This document shows positions 17,287 through 26,020 of a stretch of 58,054 bases of DNA, piece after piece. Within the stretch, counting starts at the first letter, position 1. Each line of letters opens with the position of its first letter. The translations under genes and the position numbers were made by a program. The DNA comes from Caldilineales bacterium (lineage in GTDB: Bacteria; Chloroflexota; Anaerolineae; Caldilineales; Caldilineaceae), in NCBI GenBank assembly GCA_012271135.1, contig JAAXGZ010000053.1, positions 1 to 58,054 on the forward strand, given 5' to 3'. Below the pieces are notes generated by a model. That model was not told the DNA's origin and searched no databases. It was given only the letters and a program-made list of their open reading frames with translations.

Positions 17287-18044
17287 ATGAAGACGAACAC
17301 AGCCTTGGCCAAAATGAGAGCCGGAGAGCCGGCTTTCGGTCTGTCGATGGGTCTTGGAGTCCCTGAAACCGGCGCCATTCTCAGCGGGAGCGGCGCCGAG
17401 TTCGTGATGGTCGATCGACAGCACGGAAACTGGGATGAACGGGATGTTGGGAGGGCCATTGCCCAGATCAACCTCGGCGCGGCCACGCCCATGGCTCGTG
17501 TCGCCACCAACGACTATCGCCTGATTGGACAACTCCTGGACAAGGGCATGCTGGGCATCATCGTGCCCATGGTGGACACCCCGGAGGATGCCCGGCGCGT
17601 GGCCGATGCCTGCCTGTTGCCGCCACTGGGCAGCGCTCATGGGGCTGGAATCAAGCGGGCATGTACGGCAACGACTACGCGGCCTGCATCAACGACGAGT
17701 TGTTTGTGGCAGTCCAGCTTGAAAGTGTTATGGCGGTCGACAATGCCGAAGCGATTCTGGCCACGCCCGGCATCACGGGTTGTTGGACGGGGCCGTCCGA
17801 CCTGGCGCTGTCCCTGGGATTCCACCCGTCTGAGATGGACACGCGGGACGAACACCGGTTGGCACTGGAACGGGTACTGGCCGCCTGCCGCGACACAGGC
17901 AAGATTCCCGGCATCGCCGGGCGCGGCCTGGAGGATGCCCACAGACGGCGCCTGCAGGGCTTTCAGTTCATCACCGTAACCAGTGACGCGGCCCTGATTG
18001 CACAAGGGGCATCCGCGGCACGCTCCTCAATGGACAACCTGTAG
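17287..18044 (+). pseudogene. HpcH/HpaI-type aldolase gene interrupted by a -1 frameshift
   Basis: Two frames together give a complete class II aldolase of about 250 residues (HpcH/HpaI, 2-keto-3-deoxy acid aldolase family). The first part (17287 to about 17632) has FVMVDRQHGNWDE and PMVDTPEDARRVADACLLPPLG. The second continues with RSWGWNQAGMYGNDYAACIN, VQLESVMAV (metal Glu) and TGPSDLALSLG and ends at 18044. The break is at 17631-17634, where one base is missing before CGCTCATGG. Either the gene is freshly inactivated or this is a sequencing/assembly error; the rest of both halves looks fully conserved, which favours a very recent event or an error. Such enzymes cleave 2-keto-3-deoxy sugars or aromatic breakdown products. 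Confidence 0.85.
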
Positions 18045-18071
18045 CCGTCCGGCCTCGGATGCCCAGTGATG

Positions 18072-18890
18072 TCAATGCCCGTGGGCACCCCGGGCCAGTT
18101 CCCGAGCCAGGCTTTTCACTGCGTCCGCACCGTCGGGGCCATCGGCCGCCTTGACCAAGGCAGAACCCACGATGGCCCCGTCCGCGATCGAGGCCACCCG
18201 GGCCGCCTGCACGCCGTTGCTGACTCCGAAGCCGACGCAAACCGGGGTGTCCGTGCCGGCCCGCACCTGCGCCACCAAGTCCGTCAGGTAATCCGGCAGC
18301 GACGCACGGGCCCCGGTGGTGCCCAGCACGCTCACCAAGTAGACAAATCCCGTGCTGCGGGATGTCACCAGTTCGATGCGCTCGCGTGAACTGGACGGAG
18401 CCAGGAGATACACAAGCGCCAGGCCGGCTTCGCGGCAGGCTTCCTCCATCTCCTCGCCCTCGTCCGGTGGCAGGTCGGGGATGATGAAGCCGTCGAACCC
18501 CGCCTGTGCTGCATCCTCGACGAACCGGTCGGTCCCGTAGTTGAAGATCGGGTTGTAGTATGACATGGCGCAGAACGGCTGGGTGATCCCTGCCTCCCGC
18601 AATTCCCGGGCAATGTCGAGACAATCCCGCGTGGTCATGCCGTTCAACAGCGCCCTGTGGGTCGCAGCCTGGATGGTGGGTCCATCAGCCAACGGGTCGC
18701 TGAAGGGAAACCCGATCTCGAACAGATCAGCCCCGGCATCGGCCATCGACCGCATCATCGCCACGGACTCCGACCGGGAGGGGAACCCGGACGGAAAATA
18801 CGGCATGAATGCAGCCGTGGCATCGCCTTGCCGTTTGGCGATCGCCGATCTGATGCGCTCCACTCCTGTCATGGGATCGTTCCCGTTCAT
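18072..18890 (-). CDS. trpA: Tryptophan synthase alpha subunit
   Basis: TrpA splits indole-3-glycerol phosphate into indole, passed to TrpB, and glyceraldehyde 3-phosphate. The 272-residue product has the catalytic pair E58 and D69 in [32 protein letters not shown], the loop [12 protein letters not shown] and the phosphate-binding [12 protein letters not shown] and VGFGVSNG segments. Its ATG overlaps the trpB stop (ATGA), giving the tight coupling usual for this pair. It is the last gene of the aromatic operon. The order trpB-trpA is normal, but trpE, trpD, trpC and trpF are absent here and must lie elsewhere. Confidence 0.96.
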   Translation of the reverse strand: MNGNDPMTGVERIRSAIAKRQGDATAAFMPYFPSGFPSRSESVAMMRSMADAGADLFEIGFPFSDPLADGPTIQAATHRALLNGMTTRDCLDIARELREAGITQPFCAMSYYNPIFNYGTDRFVEDAAQAGFDGFIIPDLPPDEGEEMEEACREAGLALVYLLAPSSSRERIELVTSRSTGFVYLVSVLGTTGARASLPDYLTDLVAQVRAGTDTPVCVGFGVSNGVQAARVASIADGAIVGSALVKAADGPDGADAVKSLARELARGAHGH

Positions 18891-20170
18891 GTGAATTGGG
18901 CCTTTGACTGGACTCGGTCGCCAGGGGACAGCTCGGCCATCACGGTATCCAGATCCTTGTCTCCCCGGCCGCTCAGCGACACCAAGACCACGTCGTCGGA
19001 CGAAACATCGGACATCAACTCCGGCAGCCACCCCACGGCATGCGCACTCTCGAGGGCTGGAATGATGCCTTCCTGCCGACACAGGAGTTCGAATCCCGCC
19101 AGCGCCTGTTCGTCCGTACAGTAGAAGTATTCGGCCCGTTCCCGATCCCGCAACAGGGCATGCTCCGGCCCGACGCTTGCATAGTCCAGCCCGGCCGAAA
19201 TGGAGTGGGTAAGAGCGATTTGTCCGTCTTCGTCCTGCAGGACATAGCTGCGGGTTCCGTGCAGGACGCCCAATCGGCCCATCTTCGGATCGGCGAACCG
19301 GGCGGCATGCTTTTGGCTTTCGATGCCGGAGCCTCCGGCTTCCACGCCAATCAGCCGGACCCCCGGATCCATCACAAACGGGTAGAACATGCCGATCGCG
19401 TTGCTGCCGCCGCCCACACAGGCCACGACTACGTCCGGCAGCCGCCCCGGACCCGTGGACGGGGCCAGCATCTGCCGGCGGGCCTCCCGCCCAATTACGG
19501 ACTGCAGGTTGCGCACCATGACCGGATACGGATGGGGACCCAGGGCGCTGCCCAACAGGTAGTGGGTGTCCGGCACGTTGGTGACCCAGTCGCGAATGGC
19601 CTCGCTGATGGCGTCCTTAAGGGTTTGGCTGCCACTGGACACTTCCCTCACCTCCGCCCCCAGGAGTCGCATCCGAAACACGTTGGGAGCCTGGCGCGCC
19701 ATGTCCACGGAGCCCATGTAAACCACGCACTCCATGTCCAGAAGCGCACAGGCGGTCGCCGTGGCCACACCGTGCTGGCCGGCACCGGTCTCGGCCACAA
19801 CCCGATTCTTGCCCAGGATGCGCTTCACCATGAGTGCCTGGCCCAGGGCGTTGTTGATCTTGTGGGCGCCGGTATGGGCCAGGTCTTCCCGCTTCAGGTA
19901 GATCTCGGGACCGCCGAAGTGTTCGGTCAGCCGTTTGGCATATGTCAGGGGCGTGGGTCTTCCCACATAGGTTTCCAGCAGCGAGTTGAGTTCGGTGCGG
20001 AAGTCTTCATCCTGCATGGCCGTGGCGTGGATGTCCTCCAGCTCCTCCAAGGCCGGAATCAGTGTCTCGGGCACATATTTGCCGCCGTACGGTCCAAACC
20101 TACCCCGCGAGTCCGGGTAGTGAACTCCGTAGTCGTCCGCCTGGAAAATGGCATCAATTTGGTCAACCAT
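18887..20170 (-). CDS. trpB: Tryptophan synthase beta subunit
   Basis: TrpB is the PLP enzyme that joins indole and serine to make tryptophan. The 427-residue product carries the PLP lysine K104 in [13 protein letters not shown], the RREDL-type segment before it, [10 protein letters not shown], and the PLP phosphate site [10 protein letters not shown]. The N-terminus [18 protein letters not shown] is the classical TrpB1 form, which forms a complex with TrpA, rather than the stand-alone TrpB2. Its start overlaps the aroE stop by eight bases. It belongs to the aromatic operon controlled by the predicted Phe/Tyr attenuator, even though it makes tryptophan. Confidence 0.97.
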   Translation of the reverse strand: MVDQIDAIFQADDYGVHYPDSRGRFGPYGGKYVPETLIPALEELEDIHATAMQDEDFRTELNSLLETYVGRPTPLTYAKRLTEHFGGPEIYLKREDLAHTGAHKINNALGQALMVKRILGKNRVVAETGAGQHGVATATACALLDMECVVYMGSVDMARQAPNVFRMRLLGAEVREVSSGSQTLKDAISEAIRDWVTNVPDTHYLLGSALGPHPYPVMVRNLQSVIGREARRQMLAPSTGPGRLPDVVVACVGGGSNAIGMFYPFVMDPGVRLIGVEAGGSGIESQKHAARFADPKMGRLGVLHGTRSYVLQDEDGQIALTHSISAGLDYASVGPEHALLRDRERAEYFYCTDEQALAGFELLCRQEGIIPALESAHAVGWLPELMSDVSSDDVVLVSLSGRGDKDLDTVMAELSPGDRVQSKAQFT

Positions 20171-21053
20171 CGGTTTTGAGTCCTAGATGTAGTTTCAGTT
20201 CCCTTCGCATAAGGTCGAGGTCGGGCCGCTGACCGGCCCAGATCTCAAAGGACCGGGCGCCCTGCCGGACCAGCATCTCCATGCCACCGATGCATCGCGC
20301 ACCACCCTGCCCGGCCCGATGCAGGAACAAGGTGGTCGGAGGGTTGTAAACCAGGTCGTACGCCCACTGCCCGGACCGCCACGGAAAGTCCGCCCCCACG
20401 GGACACGTGCCGACGTTCGGATCCATGCCCAGCGAAGTTGAATTCACCACCAAGTCCACTTCGCGGCCCGTTTCCCATACTTCGCGGCCCGAACCAACCA
20501 CCTGCAGCGTTGCCTCGGGATAAAGCTCACGGAAATCCCGGATCAGGTTCTCGGCCCGGACACGCGTCCGATTGTGGACGCGGACATTCCGGCAGCCAGC
20601 CTCGAGCAGGCCGGTCAGCACGGCGCGAGCCGAGCCACCGGCTCCCAGCACCAAGGCCGCTCCACGCCGCGCCTGCCATCTCGCCTCTTCCAACACGGAA
20701 TAGAACCCCCACACATCCGTGTTGTCGCCTTCGAGACGGCCGTCTGCGGCCACCGTCAGCGTGTTGACCGCCCCCGCGGCCCGGGCCACGAACGAAATCC
20801 CCGAGAGATGGGACATGACACTCTGCTTGTGCGGAATGGTCACGTTGGCGCCCTGAAACCCCAGCGCACCCAGGCCCCGCACCGCTTCGCCAATCCGTTG
20901 CGCCGGATCCACAGGCACGGGTAGCGGCAGGTACACCCAGTCCAGGCCGGCCGCCGCGAAGGCGGCGTTGTGCATCCGGGGCGAACCGGAATGCCCAACC
21001 GGCCAGCCGATCAAGCCGACCTTGCGGGTATGGGGAGTAATGGACTCAGGCAT
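20163..21053 (-). CDS. aroE: Shikimate dehydrogenase
   Basis: AroE reduces 3-dehydroshikimate to shikimate with NADPH. The 296-residue product has the substrate-binding [10 protein letters not shown], the catalytic Lys76 in NVTIPHKQ and Asp113 in [10 protein letters not shown] nucleotide-binding GAGGSARAV is followed by the NADP-selective HNRTR (basic residue after the second strand) and NSTSLGM. The start at 21053 ([22 protein letters not shown]) gives the standard N-terminus and overlaps the aroA stop by eight bases. It is in the middle of the aromatic operon. Confidence 0.95.
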   Translation of the reverse strand: MPESITPHTRKVGLIGWPVGHSGSPRMHNAAFAAAGLDWVYLPLPVPVDPAQRIGEAVRGLGALGFQGANVTIPHKQSVMSHLSGISFVARAAGAVNTLTVAADGRLEGDNTDVWGFYSVLEEARWQARRGAALVLGAGGSARAVLTGLLEAGCRNVRVHNRTRVRAENLIRDFRELYPEATLQVVGSGREVWETGREVDLVVNSTSLGMDPNVGTCPVGADFPWRSGQWAYDLVYNPPTTLFLHRAGQGGARCIGGMEMLVRQGARSFEIWAGQRPDLDLMRRELKLHLGLKTDG

Positions 21054-22368
21054 CGGCAGGGCCCCGTTCCGCTGCGCCGCCCAGGGCCTCCAGGGTTTCC
21101 GCAAACCCAGGAAAACTGTCGTCGGTCACCTCCGCGCCGGCAACCACGGTCTCGCCCTGTGCAGCCAGGCCGGCCACGGCCAGCAACATCGCCAGGCGAT
21201 GGTCGTCGCAACTTTCCACACAGGCTCCGTGCAGTCTGCTGTCGCCATTGATCACGAAGCCGTCTTCCATACCGTGAACAACGGCACCCAGTCGGGCCAG
21301 TTGCCGCTCGGTGTCCAGGATGCGATTGGATTCCTTGACCTTCAACTCCTGCGCGTCGCGGATGCGGGAGGATCCCTCGGCCTGACTGCAGGCAAGCGCC
21401 AACAGCGGCAATTCGTCGATCATGCGCACGATCAGGTCTCCACCAAACTCGGAGCCGCGGAGCGGAGCGTAACCGACCACCAGATCCCCAACAGCCTCCC
21501 CTGCAGCCTCCCGGCGATTCTCGACCCGAATATCGGCACCCATCTGCAGAAGGGCATCCACCAGGCCGGTGCGCGTTGGATTAAGACCCACGTCCACAAT
21601 CCGCAGCCGGCTGCCGGGGACAATGCAGGCCGCCACCATCAGGAACGCGGCCGATGACGAATCTCCAGGAACGGCCACGTTCGTCCCATGCAGACGTTGC
21701 GGAGGTTCCAGCGTGATGTGCCGTCCTTCGTTCACAACATTCACGCCCATGCCGCGCAGCATGCACTCCGTGTGATCCCTGGTCGGACCGGGTTCAATCA
21801 CGATCGTGGCCGAATCGGCATACAGACCTGCCAACAACAGGCAGGACTTGACCTGGGCACTGGCCACGGGCATCGCAAACTTCACTCCCTGCAGAGGGCG
21901 GGTCGGGGGCTGAACCGTCAACGGTGCCGTTCCACCTCCGTCGGCACCGGAGATGGACGCTCCCATTTTCCGGAGTGGGACGACCACGCGGTCCATGGGC
22001 CGCGTGCATAGCTGGGGCGATCCGGTCAACTCGGACGCGAATCGTTGCCCGGCCATGAGGCCACTCAGCAGACGCATCGTGGTACCGGAATTCCGGCAGT
22101 CCAGAGGCCCGTCCGGCGACCGCAAACCGTGCAGGCCAACTCCGTGGACTGTCAGAGCGGCAGCGGAATGGCGCTCGATGCCCACGCCGAGCGACTGCAT
22201 GATGCCAACGGTAGCCAGACAGTCGCGCCCGTCCAGGAATCCGGTCACTCTGGTCGCGCCTTCGCCCAAGGCTCCCAACAGTACCGAACGGTGGCTGATC
22301 GATTTGTCACCGGGAACGCGGATCCCGCCCACCAACGCCGCGCCGCCCTGAATTCTGAGTGTATCCAC
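21046..22368 (-). CDS. aroA: 3-phosphoshikimate 1-carboxyvinyltransferase (EPSP synthase)
   Basis: AroA transfers the enolpyruvyl group of PEP to shikimate 3-phosphate. The 440-residue product has the PEP/shikimate-phosphate-binding PGDKSISHRS (K22), the motif NSGTTMRLLSGLMAG, VASAQVKSCLLLAGL, GDSSSAAFLMVAA and the DELP and KESNRI motifs near the C terminus. The NSGTTMRL form, rather than NAGTAMRP, places it with Bacillus/Streptococcus-like EPSP synthases rather than the E. coli/plant type. That group is often less sensitive to glyphosate, but sensitivity cannot be read from sequence here. It sits 18 bp after tyrA. Confidence 0.96.
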   Translation of the reverse strand: MDTLRIQGGAALVGGIRVPGDKSISHRSVLLGALGEGATRVTGFLDGRDCLATVGIMQSLGVGIERHSAAALTVHGVGLHGLRSPDGPLDCRNSGTTMRLLSGLMAGQRFASELTGSPQLCTRPMDRVVVPLRKMGASISGADGGGTAPLTVQPPTRPLQGVKFAMPVASAQVKSCLLLAGLYADSATIVIEPGPTRDHTECMLRGMGVNVVNEGRHITLEPPQRLHGTNVAVPGDSSSAAFLMVAACIVPGSRLRIVDVGLNPTRTGLVDALLQMGADIRVENRREAAGEAVGDLVVGYAPLRGSEFGGDLIVRMIDELPLLALACSQAEGSSRIRDAQELKVKESNRILDTERQLARLGAVVHGMEDGFVINGDSRLHGACVESCDDHRLAMLLAVAGLAAQGETVVAGAEVTDDSFPGFAETLEALGGAAERGPADA

Positions 22369-22386
22369 GCCTGGCTCCCTCCCTTG

Positions 22387-23286
22387 TCAAATCTCCGGTC
22401 GGTTGCGCTCCATCCAATCCGCATACCAGGCCAGACGCGCATCCCGGTTCGAGGACAACCGGGCCACCAATTCATCCTCCCGCCGTTCAACCAGCATTGA
22501 ACGCAGCTCCCGGATCCCCTCGATGAACCGGTCCAGTTGGCGGTGGACGTTCTCCCGATTGGTCATCAGAATGTCAATGAACATGTCGGCCTCGCTGGCC
22601 GCAACCCTCGATGTGTCGCGGAAACCGCCGGCCGCGCATTCCCAGACCTCCGGATCCTGCTCACCAGCCCGGACGACGCTGCCCACCAGTGCACTGGACA
22701 GCAGGAACGGCACATGGCTTATGGCGGCCACCACCCGATCGTGCTTATGGGACTCCATCATCAACGGGTGGGCGCCGACGGCCACGACCAGTTCGCGAAA
22801 CACGTCCACGGTTCGACTCGACGTCCGCTCTAGGGGAGTCAAAATCCAGGTTGCATTGTCAAACAATCCCCGTTCTGCCGAGTCGAAACCGCTTGTTTCC
22901 TTGCCGGCCATCGGATGCGTGGCAATCGGCTGGACATGCGCAGGCATCCTTTCCATGGCCTTGACCACCTCAACGCTGGTGCTGCCAACGTCGGCAACGA
23001 TGGCCTCTTCCTTGAGATGGCCGGAAATTCGTTCCAGCTGTCCGATTGCGATGCGAACCGGCGAGGCAAGAATTACAATGTCAACTCCCTGGACGCCAGT
23101 CTGCAAACTGGTGGTTCCCTGGTCGATGATTCCCTCCGCGATTCCGCGCGCCACCGTACTGGACGAACGGCTGACGCCGCGCACCTCGCGGCAAACCTTG
23201 AGGCGGGTGAGGTCGGCGCACAGACTGGCGCCGATCAGGCCCAGGCCGACCACCGCAACGCGGCAGTCGGCCAATGTAAACGACAT
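22387..23286 (-). CDS. tyrA: Prephenate dehydrogenase
   Basis: TyrA converts prephenate to 4-hydroxyphenylpyruvate on the way to tyrosine. The 299-residue product has an N-terminal Rossmann fold (VAVVGLGLIGASLC), the family motif THPMAGKETSGF, and the helical C-terminal domain with AAISHVPFLLSSAL and GGFRDTSRVAASEADMF. There is no fused chorismate mutase or ACT domain; chorismate mutase is supplied by the separate aroH. The cofactor is not certain: no acidic residue is evident right after the second strand (GVSRSSS), a pattern that would allow NADP. It lies 42 bp after aroF in the operon. Confidence 0.93.
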   Translation of the reverse strand: MSFTLADCRVAVVGLGLIGASLCADLTRLKVCREVRGVSRSSSTVARGIAEGIIDQGTTSLQTGVQGVDIVILASPVRIAIGQLERISGHLKEEAIVADVGSTSVEVVKAMERMPAHVQPIATHPMAGKETSGFDSAERGLFDNATWILTPLERTSSRTVDVFRELVVAVGAHPLMMESHKHDRVVAAISHVPFLLSSALVGSVVRAGEQDPEVWECAAGGFRDTSRVAASEADMFIDILMTNRENVHRQLDRFIEGIRELRSMLVERREDELVARLSSNRDARLAWYADWMERNRPEI

Positions 23287-23328
23287 GGGTCTTCCTGGTC
23301 GGGTGGGTGAATTGCAGTCCGGTCCGGA

Positions 23329-24345
23329 TTAGATGGAGCGGTCAACCGCCGCCGCCACCCGCTTCAGGTCCTTCATCAGCGCCGCGAAATTCTTGAGGGT
23401 CAGGCTCTGCGCCCCGTCACTCTTGGCCTGAGCGGGGTTGGGGTGAACCTCGATCATCACGCCGTCTGCGCCTGCGGCCACCGCCGACTTCGAAATCGGG
23501 TTCACCAGGTCCCACTTGCCGGTGCCATGCGCCGGATCCGCGATGACCGGAAGATGGGTCAGGTTCTGCAACACCGGGATCGCGTTGACATCGAAGGTGT
23601 TGCGCGTGTAGGTCTCGAAGGTACGGATCCCGCGTTCACACAGCATCACGTTCATATTGCCTTCGCTGAGGATGTACTCCGCGCTCATGAGCAGCTCCTC
23701 CAGCGTGCCGGCGAGGCCCCGCTTGAGGAAGACGGGCTTGCTGGCCCGACCCAGGGCCTTGAGCAGGGGGTAGTTCTGGGTGTTGCGGGCGCCAACCTGA
23801 AAAATGTCGGTGTACTGCTCCACCAGTTCAATGTCCTCCACGCTCATCACCTCGGTGATGATGGACAGGCCTGTCTGCTCGCGCGCCTCCGCCAAGTGTT
23901 CCAAGCCTTCATGGCCCAGTCCCTGGAAGCTGTAGGGCGATGAACGTGGCTTGAAGGCGCCGCCGCGCAGGAACTGTGCTCCAGTGTCGGCAACCGCGTA
24001 GGCCGTCTCCAGAATCTGTTCGCGGGTCTCCACGCTGCAGGGTCCCGCGAACACGGAAACCCGATCGCCGCCGATTTCAGAACCATTGACGTTGATCACG
24101 GTCTTCTTCTGGGTGAAATCGCGGCTGGCCGCCTGGAACGGCTGCATGATGCGCATCGTCTTCTCCACGCCCGGCAGAGCCTCGAACGAATCGCTGTCCA
24201 GCTCGTGCTCATTGGCACCGATGATGCCGATGATCGTCCTGGCCTCACCCTTGCTGATATGCAAGCTGAAGCCTTTTTCCTCGATGTGCCGAGCGACCCG
24301 CGCCGTGTCGTCTGCGTCGGCCGTCTGTTTCATCACAACAATCAT
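23329..24345 (-). CDS. aroF: 3-deoxy-7-phosphoheptulonate synthase (DAHP synthase, type I beta with N-terminal regulatory domain)
   Basis: This enzyme makes DAHP from PEP and erythrose 4-phosphate, the first step of the shikimate pathway. The 338-residue product has an N-terminal ferredoxin-like domain of about 70 residues ([21 protein letters not shown]...IIGIIGA), as in Thermotoga-type enzymes where it binds aromatic amino acids. The barrel follows with [47 protein letters not shown] and [13 protein letters not shown]. The N-terminal domain predicts allosteric feedback by Tyr or Phe in addition to the transcriptional attenuation seen upstream. It lies 63 bp after pheA. Confidence 0.95.
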   Translation of the reverse strand: MIVVMKQTADADDTARVARHIEEKGFSLHISKGEARTIIGIIGANEHELDSDSFEALPGVEKTMRIMQPFQAASRDFTQKKTVINVNGSEIGGDRVSVFAGPCSVETREQILETAYAVADTGAQFLRGGAFKPRSSPYSFQGLGHEGLEHLAEAREQTGLSIITEVMSVEDIELVEQYTDIFQVGARNTQNYPLLKALGRASKPVFLKRGLAGTLEELLMSAEYILSEGNMNVMLCERGIRTFETYTRNTFDVNAIPVLQNLTHLPVIADPAHGTGKWDLVNPISKSAVAAGADGVMIEVHPNPAQAKSDGAQSLTLKNFAALMKDLKRVAAAVDRSI

Positions 24346-24408
24346 GGTGGTCCTCTGCTTGGCTTGATTGAATGGGCAAGGGATTTGAAACTTGAATGGG
24401 CGGAAGCT

Positions 24409-25281
24409 CTACTTTCCCAATCCGGCAATACGGCCCGGCGACAGATCGTCCGGTTCAGGCGCTCTTGGAAAACTGCCCAGCAGCTTCAGGAAGGCCGTGT
24501 TGACCAGCAGCTGCGTGACTGCCTCCGAGACGATCGGATCCTCGATATGGCCGAGAAATTCCATGAAGAACACATAGTTCCACCTGCGGTTGCGGCGGGG
24601 GAAACTGCTGATGTTGGTGAGGTTGATGTTCCGATCGGAAAACACTTGCAGGGCCTGGACCAAGCCCCCGGGATGGTCCGGGACCGCGAAGAGCACGGAC
24701 GTCTTGCTGTCCTCCGTGCGCCCGGCGGTTTCGTGGCCGATGAGGAGGAACCTGGTCAGATTGCCCGGTCCATCGGCTACGTCCCTGTCCACGATCTCCA
24801 GATTCCAGGTGTTGGCGGCTATCAGGCTGGACAGCGCCGCGGTTCCCGGAGCAGGTTCCTCAACCAACGACTTGGCGGCTCCGGCCGTGTCGTACCAGTC
24901 CACCGGTGCGAGGCCTTGGCGGGCCAGGTACTCCCGGCACTGTTCCAGCGCCTGGGGGTGGCTCCGCACATGAGTGATTTCATCCCGCGGGGAACCTTCG
25001 GGCGGTCGGGCCACGACCAGGTTGTGGCGCACCGGGTAAAGAACCTCCGCAGAGGCCTTGAAGTCGTAGTTCAGCAACAGATCATTGATGCCCGTGACCG
25101 CGCCCCCAAGCGAGTTCTCAACAGGCACCATGCCGAAATCCGCCTCACCGGCGTCCACCGCGGCAAAGAGTTCGGAAAAGCTGCGGCAGGGAACCGCCTG
25201 TATCCCGGGATCCTCGCCAAAATGCATGAGAATCGCCGCATGGGAATAGGCACCGTTCTCTCCTTGAAAGGCAACTCTCAT
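24409..25281 (-). CDS. pheA: Prephenate dehydratase
   Basis: PheA converts prephenate to phenylpyruvate, the phenylalanine branch. The 290-residue product starts [16 protein letters not shown], has the periplasmic-binding-like fold motifs VPVENSLGGAV and the catalytic DTAGAAKSL, and ends with an ACT regulatory domain (KTSVLFAVPDHPGGLVQALQVFSDRNINLTNI, cut here by the length rule) in which the ESRP-type segment is SFPRRNRRWNYVFFMEFLGH. The ACT domain normally binds Phe for feedback inhibition. There is no fused chorismate mutase. The ATG at 25281 overlaps the aroH stop (TGATG) and has GGAGGGG upstream; an alternative GTG lies one codon earlier. Confidence 0.95.
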   Translation of the reverse strand: MRVAFQGENGAYSHAAILMHFGEDPGIQAVPCRSFSELFAAVDAGEADFGMVPVENSLGGAVTGINDLLLNYDFKASAEVLYPVRHNLVVARPPEGSPRDEITHVRSHPQALEQCREYLARQGLAPVDWYDTAGAAKSLVEEPAPGTAALSSLIAANTWNLEIVDRDVADGPGNLTRFLLIGHETAGRTEDSKTSVLFAVPDHPGGLVQALQVFSDRNINLTNISSFPRRNRRWNYVFFMEFLGHIEDPIVSEAVTQLLVNTAFLKLLGSFPRAPEPDDLSPGRIAGLGK

Positions 25282-25715
25282 CACACCCCTCCATGCCTGC
25301 GCATTTGGTCATCCACCCATTGGTTCAACTGTTGCATGTTCACCGGCGGCAACTCCGACTGGTCGGGGCGCAACTGCACCGCTTCCTTCAGGTACACATG
25401 ATGAATCTCGTCCTGGCTGCGGTCCGTGTTCCAGTGCAGCAGGATGCGGACGCAACGGGGGAGGCCGTCCGGAACTGCCATTTCATGACCACACAACAGC
25501 GGCACGGACATCCAGCCCAACTGACGGGCCGCGGTCGCGGGGTACACGGCAACCAGGTCCTGCGTGGTCGTAAAGATGCCCGAGGCAACGTCCTCCGCCT
25601 CGATTCCGTTCAGCCGGATCATCATGGCCAGGAGTTCCCGCGTGGCCTCCAGGATTTCCCGGGCATTGTTCTCGACAACGGTGGTGGCGCCGCGCACGCC
25701 TCTGCAAACAGTCAT
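25281..25715 (-). CDS. aroH: Chorismate mutase, AroH class
   Basis: This monofunctional chorismate mutase rearranges chorismate to prephenate. The 144-residue product is the trimeric beta-alpha (AroH) fold found in Bacillus subtilis, with [19 protein letters not shown] at the N-terminus (Arg7-type active-site residue), [18 protein letters not shown] and the conserved [10 protein letters not shown]. It is the first gene of the operon and supplies prephenate to both pheA and tyrA. Its ATG is 42 bp downstream of the end of the U tract of a predicted attenuator, so expression of the whole operon depends on read-through there. Confidence 0.94.
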   Translation of the reverse strand: MTVCRGVRGATTVVENNAREILEATRELLAMMIRLNGIEAEDVASGIFTTTQDLVAVYPATAARQLGWMSVPLLCGHEMAVPDGLPRCVRILLHWNTDRSQDEIHHVYLKEAVQLRPDQSELPPVNMQQLNQWVDDQMRRHGGV

Positions 25716-25757
25716 AGGTGGATTTCCGGCCGGTCAAGGCGGTGTGCCAGGGCAAGC

Positions 25758-25787
25758 AAAAAAAAAGCGATCCAAGTCTGGACCGCT
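25758..25787 (-). terminator. Intrinsic terminator of the aromatic-operon attenuator
   Basis: On the minus strand AGCGGTCCA-GACT-TGGATCGCT forms a 9-bp stem (one G-U pair) with a 4-nt loop, followed at once by nine T residues (25766-25758). It lies upstream of aroH and downstream of an aromatic-rich leader reading frame. It is therefore a regulated terminator rather than an end-of-operon one. Confidence 0.85.
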
Positions 25788-25853
25788 CCTGCGTCTCCTG
25801 GTTGTCCGGCATCAGTTGACCTGTGCGCAACTCCCTGGCTCGCGGTGCGGTCC
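25780..25853 (-). promoter_or_regulatory. Predicted antiterminator pairing
   Basis: The minus-strand segment GGACCGC (25853-25847), just after the aromatic codon run of the leader frame, is a perfect 7-nt complement of GCGGTCC (25786-25780) in the 5' arm of the terminator. Formation of this helix would block the terminator. A ribosome stalled on the Phe/Tyr codons would leave GGACCGC exposed, as ribosome-mediated attenuation requires. Confidence 0.65.
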
Positions 25854-25985
25854 CGTCCCTGCAAATCGGTAATAGAAATAGTCGCTAAACGAGAAGGCGC
25901 GCGCCGGCTCGGCACCACCGCGTGCGGGGCGATCGTCGGTTAGGCAGGCGGACCTGTTATTCCGCCACACAATCGCGTCGTTCAT
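25812..25985 (-). CDS. Putative Phe/Tyr-rich leader peptide of the aromatic amino-acid operon
   Basis: A 57-codon frame starts with ATG at 25985 and ends with TGA at 25814-25812, 25 bases before the terminator stem. Codons 31-41 read FSFSDYFYYRF, so seven of eleven codons are Phe or Tyr; a single Trp codon is codon 7. Such a run is the hallmark of attenuator leader peptides, where charged tRNA level sets ribosome position. The frame lies between mdh and aroH in otherwise non-coding DNA. No ribosome site is close to the ATG, and the predicted transcription start falls on or next to the ATG, so translation may be leaderless. The peptide itself probably has no function beyond regulation. Its length is larger than classical leaders, which is the main reason for caution about the exact start. 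Confidence 0.72.
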   Translation of the reverse strand: MNDAIVWRNNRSACLTDDRPARGGAEPARAFSFSDYFYYRFAGTGPHREPGSCAQVN

Positions 25986-25991
25986 GCGGCT

Positions 25992-26020
25992 AGACTACCC
26001 GACCTCCTGTCCATTGTCAA
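25992..26020 (-). promoter_or_regulatory. Promoter of the aromatic amino-acid operon
   Basis: A perfect TTGACA (26020-26015), a 17-bp spacer and TAGTCT (25997-25992) read toward aroH. The -35 element overlaps the mdh stop codon. Transcription would start at about 25985, the first base of the leader frame. Confidence 0.65.

Noticed and set aside
19040-20179. 379-residue plus-strand frame opposite trpB
   Set aside because: It is a shadow of trpB; no family motif or ribosome site supports it.
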